A stretch of DNA of 64,000 bases from Duganella margarita. Lineage in GTDB: Bacteria; Pseudomonadota; Gammaproteobacteria; Burkholderiales; Burkholderiaceae_D. The notes beneath the pieces are model-generated. The model was not told where the DNA came from, did not search any database, and saw only the letters and a list, made by a program, of their open reading frames with translations. Within the stretch, counting starts at the first letter, position 1, and every line of letters begins with the position of its first letter. This document shows, piece by piece, positions 61,336-64,000 of the stretch. The stretch spans positions 62,001 to 126,000 of the forward strand of contig NZ_WWCS01000010.1 in the NCBI RefSeq assembly GCF_009857535.1, given 5' to 3'. A program made the position numbers and the translations under genes.

Positions 61336-63177
61336 TTAAAACCAAGCATCCTGCATGTCGAGCGTGGTGGTGTCTATGCTCGCCAGCAGTGCCAGCTGCG
61401 GCCCCACCTTCGGCAGCTCCCACTGGAAGAAATACTGACACGCCTGTAGCTTGCCGCGATAGAAATCCGTATCGCCGCTGGCCAGCGACGCCGCCGCCAG
61501 CAAGGCCTGCTGCAACCAGATCCACGCCACCACCACGTGCCCGACCGCTTCCAGATAAAGGCTGGCGTTGGCCAGCGTCTTGTTCAAATCGCCGACAGCA
61601 TACAACTTCTGCGTGACTTCTTCCACGCTATGCCAGGCCTGTTCCAGCGCATCGGCATGCGCCAGCAGCTCGACGCTGATGGTGGCCAGGCCCGGACCGA
61701 CCGCATCCGGCGCGCCAACACTGCCGCGCACCTTGCGTATCGTCTTGCGCAGCTCGGTGCCAAAGGCACGGAACAGCGCGCCATCCTGCAAGCTGACCTT
61801 GCGGCCCAGCAGGTCCAGGCCGTGGATGCCATGTGTGCCTTCGTGGATGGCGTTCAGGCGGTTGTCGCGGTAAAACTGCTCGACGTTGTATTCGCGCGTG
61901 TAGCCGTAGCCGCCGTGTACCTGGATCGCCAGGCTGTTGGCCTCGACGCACCATTGGGAAGGCCACGACTTGGTGATCGGCGTCAGGAAGTCCAGCAGGC
62001 GGCCAGCATGTTCGCGGGCTTCCGGGGTTTCGGCCGTGTTCTGCTCGTCGACCAGTCGGGCGCTGTACAGCACGAGGCCGAGGCCGCCTTCGACGTACGC
62101 CTTCTGCGCCAGCAGCATGCGCCGCACGTCGGTGTGCTGGATGATCGGCAGTTGCGGCTGCGCCGCGTCTTTCTGCGCCGGGTGGCGGCCTTGCGGCCGG
62201 TTGCGCGCATAGTCCAGCGCGTGCAGATAGCCGGTGTAACCCAGCACCGCAGCGCCGAGGCCGACACCGATGCGCGCCTCGTTCATCATGTGGAACATAT
62301 TCGCCAGGCCGTGGTGCGGCTTGCCGACCAGATAGCCGATGGCGCCGCCGTTTTCGCCAAAATTAAGCAGGCAGTTGGTGGTGCCGCGATTGCCCATCTT
62401 GTGGTTGAGGCCGGCCAACGAGATGTCGTTGCGCGCGCCGAGGCTGCCGTCGTCGTTGACCAGGTATTTTGGCACGATGAACAGCGAGATGCCTTTGACG
62501 CCGGGAATCAGCTTGCCATCCTCGCCGGGAATCTTGGCCAGCACCAGGTGGACGATGTTGTCCGCCAGCTCGTGTTCGCCGGCCGAGATCCACATCTTGT
62601 TGCCGGTGATGCGGTACTGATTGTCGCCGTCGGGGACGGCGCGGGTGGTGATGTCCGACAGGCTGGAACCGGCCTGCGGCTCGGACAGGCACATTGTGCC
62701 GAAGAAGCGGCCAGCCAGCATCGGATTGACGTAGGTTTCAATCTGCGCCGGCGTCGCGCATTTGAGCAAGGTGTTGGCGTTGCTCATGGTCAGGAAGGTG
62801 TAGGCCGAGGTGCTGACGTTGGCAGCAGTGAAATACGCCGCCAGCGCCTTCTCGACCACCACCGGCAGCTGCATGCCGCCGCGCTCGTAGTCCTGACCGG
62901 CGGCCATCAGGCCCGCCAGCGAGAACGCTTCCAGCGCCGTCTTCACTTCGGGGATGATCTGCACCTTGCCGTCCACCACATGCGGCTCGTTGGCGTCGGC
63001 CTTCTTGTTGTGGTTGGCGAACAGATCGGTGGCGAGACGTTCGGCCGTATCAAGCGCGGCGTCGAAGGTCTCGCGGTTGTGGTCCTCAAAGCGGGCGCGG
63101 CGCGTCAACGCCTCCGCGTCCAGCCACTCGTACAACATGAACGACAGGTCGCGGCGCGACAGAATGGTCGAGCGCAT
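61336..63177 (-). CDS. Acyl-CoA dehydrogenase, long form
   Basis: A 613-residue FAD enzyme, about 200 residues longer than short-chain dehydrogenases because of an extra C-terminal helical domain, as in the FadE-like/AidB-like long bacterial form. FGTMCLSEPQAGSSLSDITT binds FAD, KMWISAGEHELADN is the acyl-CoA strand, and the catalytic Glu is probably that in LNAIHEGTHGIHGLDLLGRK. It catalyses acyl-CoA to trans-2-enoyl-CoA. It ends just before the REP repeat and starts 3 bp after the thiolase gene. Confidence 0.94.
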   Translation of the reverse strand: MRSTILSRRDLSFMLYEWLDAEALTRRARFEDHNRETFDAALDTAERLATDLFANHNKKADANEPHVVDGKVQIIPEVKTALEAFSLAGLMAAGQDYERGGMQLPVVVEKALAAYFTAANVSTSAYTFLTMSNANTLLKCATPAQIETYVNPMLAGRFFGTMCLSEPQAGSSLSDITTRAVPDGDNQYRITGNKMWISAGEHELADNIVHLVLAKIPGEDGKLIPGVKGISLFIVPKYLVNDDGSLGARNDISLAGLNHKMGNRGTTNCLLNFGENGGAIGYLVGKPHHGLANMFHMMNEARIGVGLGAAVLGYTGYLHALDYARNRPQGRHPAQKDAAQPQLPIIQHTDVRRMLLAQKAYVEGGLGLVLYSARLVDEQNTAETPEAREHAGRLLDFLTPITKSWPSQWCVEANSLAIQVHGGYGYTREYNVEQFYRDNRLNAIHEGTHGIHGLDLLGRKVSLQDGALFRAFGTELRKTIRKVRGSVGAPDAVGPGLATISVELLAHADALEQAWHSVEEVTQKLYAVGDLNKTLANASLYLEAVGHVVVAWIWLQQALLAAASLASGDTDFYRGKLQACQYFFQWELPKVGPQLALLASIDTTTLDMQDAWF

Positions 63178-63180
63178 GGC

Positions 63181-64000
63181 TTACACCACTTCGAACAGGC
63201 CTGCCGCTCCCTGGCCGCCACCGATACACATGGTGACCACCACATATTTGACGCCGCGGCGCTTGCCTTCGATCAGCGCATGGCCGACCAGGCGCGCGCC
63301 CGACACGCCATACGGGTGGCCGACCGCAATCGCGCCGCCGTTGACGTTGAGGCGGTCCATCGGGATGCCCAGCGTGTCGGCGCAATACAGCACCTGCACG
63401 GCGAACGCCTCGTTCAGCTCCCACAGGCCGATGTCCTCGACTTTCAGGCCGGCTTTTATCAGCAGCTTGGGCACGGCGAATACCGGGCCGATGCCCATCT
63501 CATCCGGCTCGCAGCCGGCCACGGCGAAGCCGCGGAACACGCCCAGCGGTTTCAGCCCCTTGGCGGCGGCAGTCTGCGCGTTCATGACGATGGCCATCGA
63601 GGCGCCATCCGAGAACTGGCTGGCATTGCCGGCGCTAATCACGCCGCCCGGCAGCGCGCTACGGATCTTGGACACGGCTTCGTACGTGGTATCGGCGCGG
63701 ATGCCCTCGTCGGCCGAAATGGTCACTTCGCGCGACAACAGCTGGCCGGTGGCCTTGTCAGCCACGCCCATTACCGTGGTCATGGGCACGATCTCGGCAT
63801 TGAACAGCCCAGCAGCCTGGGCGGCGGCGGCGCGCTGCTGGCTCTGCACGCCGTATTCATCCTGACGCTCGCGGCTGATGTTGTAGCGCTTGGCGACGGT
63901 TTCGGCGGTTTGCAGCATCGGCCAGTAGATTTCCGGCTTGTTTTTCGACAGCCAGACTTCCTTGTACATATGCATATTCATCTCCTGCTGCACGCAGGAA
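63181..64000 (-). CDS. Acetyl-CoA C-acyltransferase (thiolase), 5' end outside window
   Basis: The C-terminal about 273 residues of a thiolase. Visible are SCVQQEMNMH after the nucleophile region (the Cys itself lies beyond the edge), GNASQFSDGASMAIVM, ELNEAFAVQVL, the catalytic His in GGAIAVGHPYGVSGARLV and the second Cys in TMCIGGGQGAAGLFE. The frame is open to the window edge, so the gene starts outside. With acyl-CoA dehydrogenase it forms the head of a beta-oxidation-like operon. Confidence 0.93.
   Translation of the reverse strand, partial: SCVQQEMNMHMYKEVWLSKNKPEIYWPMLQTAETVAKRYNISRERQDEYGVQSQQRAAAAQAAGLFNAEIVPMTTVMGVADKATGQLLSREVTISADEGIRADTTYEAVSKIRSALPGGVISAGNASQFSDGASMAIVMNAQTAAAKGLKPLGVFRGFAVAGCEPDEMGIGPVFAVPKLLIKAGLKVEDIGLWELNEAFAVQVLYCADTLGIPMDRLNVNGGAIAVGHPYGVSGARLVGHALIEGKRRGVKYVVVTMCIGGGQGAAGLFEVV

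Overview
The window is a GC-rich, gene-dense chromosomal segment of a betaproteobacterium, most likely an Oxalobacteraceae member (Massilia, Duganella or Janthinobacterium type). The reasons are the mltG-tmk-holB-pilZ-tatD block, a stand-alone second EF-G gene, many hybrid sensor kinases, a SiaABCD-type module, DUF481, DUF4936 and DUF2141 proteins, and strong G/C third-position codon use. The genus is inferred from gene content, not measured. No rRNA, tRNA, CRISPR array, insertion sequence or prophage was seen. No gene-free stretch exceeds about 180 bases.

Layout. 1-3.9 kb: NAD(P)-binding protein (cut by the window edge) divergent from a LysR regulator, a small secreted protein, a DUF481 outer-membrane protein and purT. 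3.9-7.8 kb: a leftward unit of DUF2141 protein, Tat-type carotenoid oxygenase, LytS-like kinase and LytTR regulator; the regulator has no ATG, GTG or TTG start upstream of its receiver domain. 7.9-13.2 kb: two divergent hybrid histidine kinases (PAS-HK-REC and MASE1-CHASE-HK-REC-REC). 13.2-20 kb: MATE transporter with a LacI-type operator, small membrane and secreted proteins of unknown role, an SDR enzyme, an internally deleted GNAT gene, an intact GNAT, a lipoprotein and an LptA-like protein. 20-24.8 kb: a chemoreceptor, then a four-gene SiaA-SiaB-SiaC-SiaD cascade (PP2C phosphatase, kinase, phosphoprotein switch, GGDEF cyclase).

24.7-34.4 kb: a HipA-like YjjJ kinase without a HipB partner, a D-2-hydroxyacid dehydrogenase, a very large propeller-HK-REC-REC-HPt kinase and a second fusA. 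34.5-41.5 kb: phospholipase A1, a 65-residue membrane peptide, a TPR protein with a peptidase-like domain that lacks its metal ligands, a SAM methyltransferase, an RsbQ-like hydrolase and a DUF3300 lipoprotein with a long Q/H/M-rich tail. 41.5-50.2 kb: the housekeeping operon mltG-tmk-holB-pilZ / tatD-ankyrin, split by an oppositely oriented pair (CPA2 antiporter and KfrA-like protein), followed by ygfZ, DUF4936 and NRDE genes. 50.2-53.4 kb: cytochrome b561 and a P2-type cation ATPase.

53.5-58 kb is the least ordinary region. A group II PLP decarboxylase overlaps a TPR/ATP-grasp ligase by 4 bp, and divergently sit a FlaG-like protein and a class V PLP enzyme. This may be a small amine- or amide-forming pathway that I cannot match to a described system. 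58-64 kb is a GNAT gene plus a leftward fatty-acyl/CoA catabolic operon (thiolase, acyl-CoA dehydrogenase, SDR, MDR reductase, SDR) containing one REP-like palindromic repeat.

The common theme is signalling: three hybrid kinases, a LytS/LytTR pair, a chemoreceptor, the Sia cascade, PilZ and a GGDEF enzyme lie within 64 kb. The candidates most worth following are the Sia module with a soluble CBS-type phosphatase, the decarboxylase/ATP-grasp locus, the regulator without a canonical start, and a 33-bp upstream motif shared by two unrelated genes.
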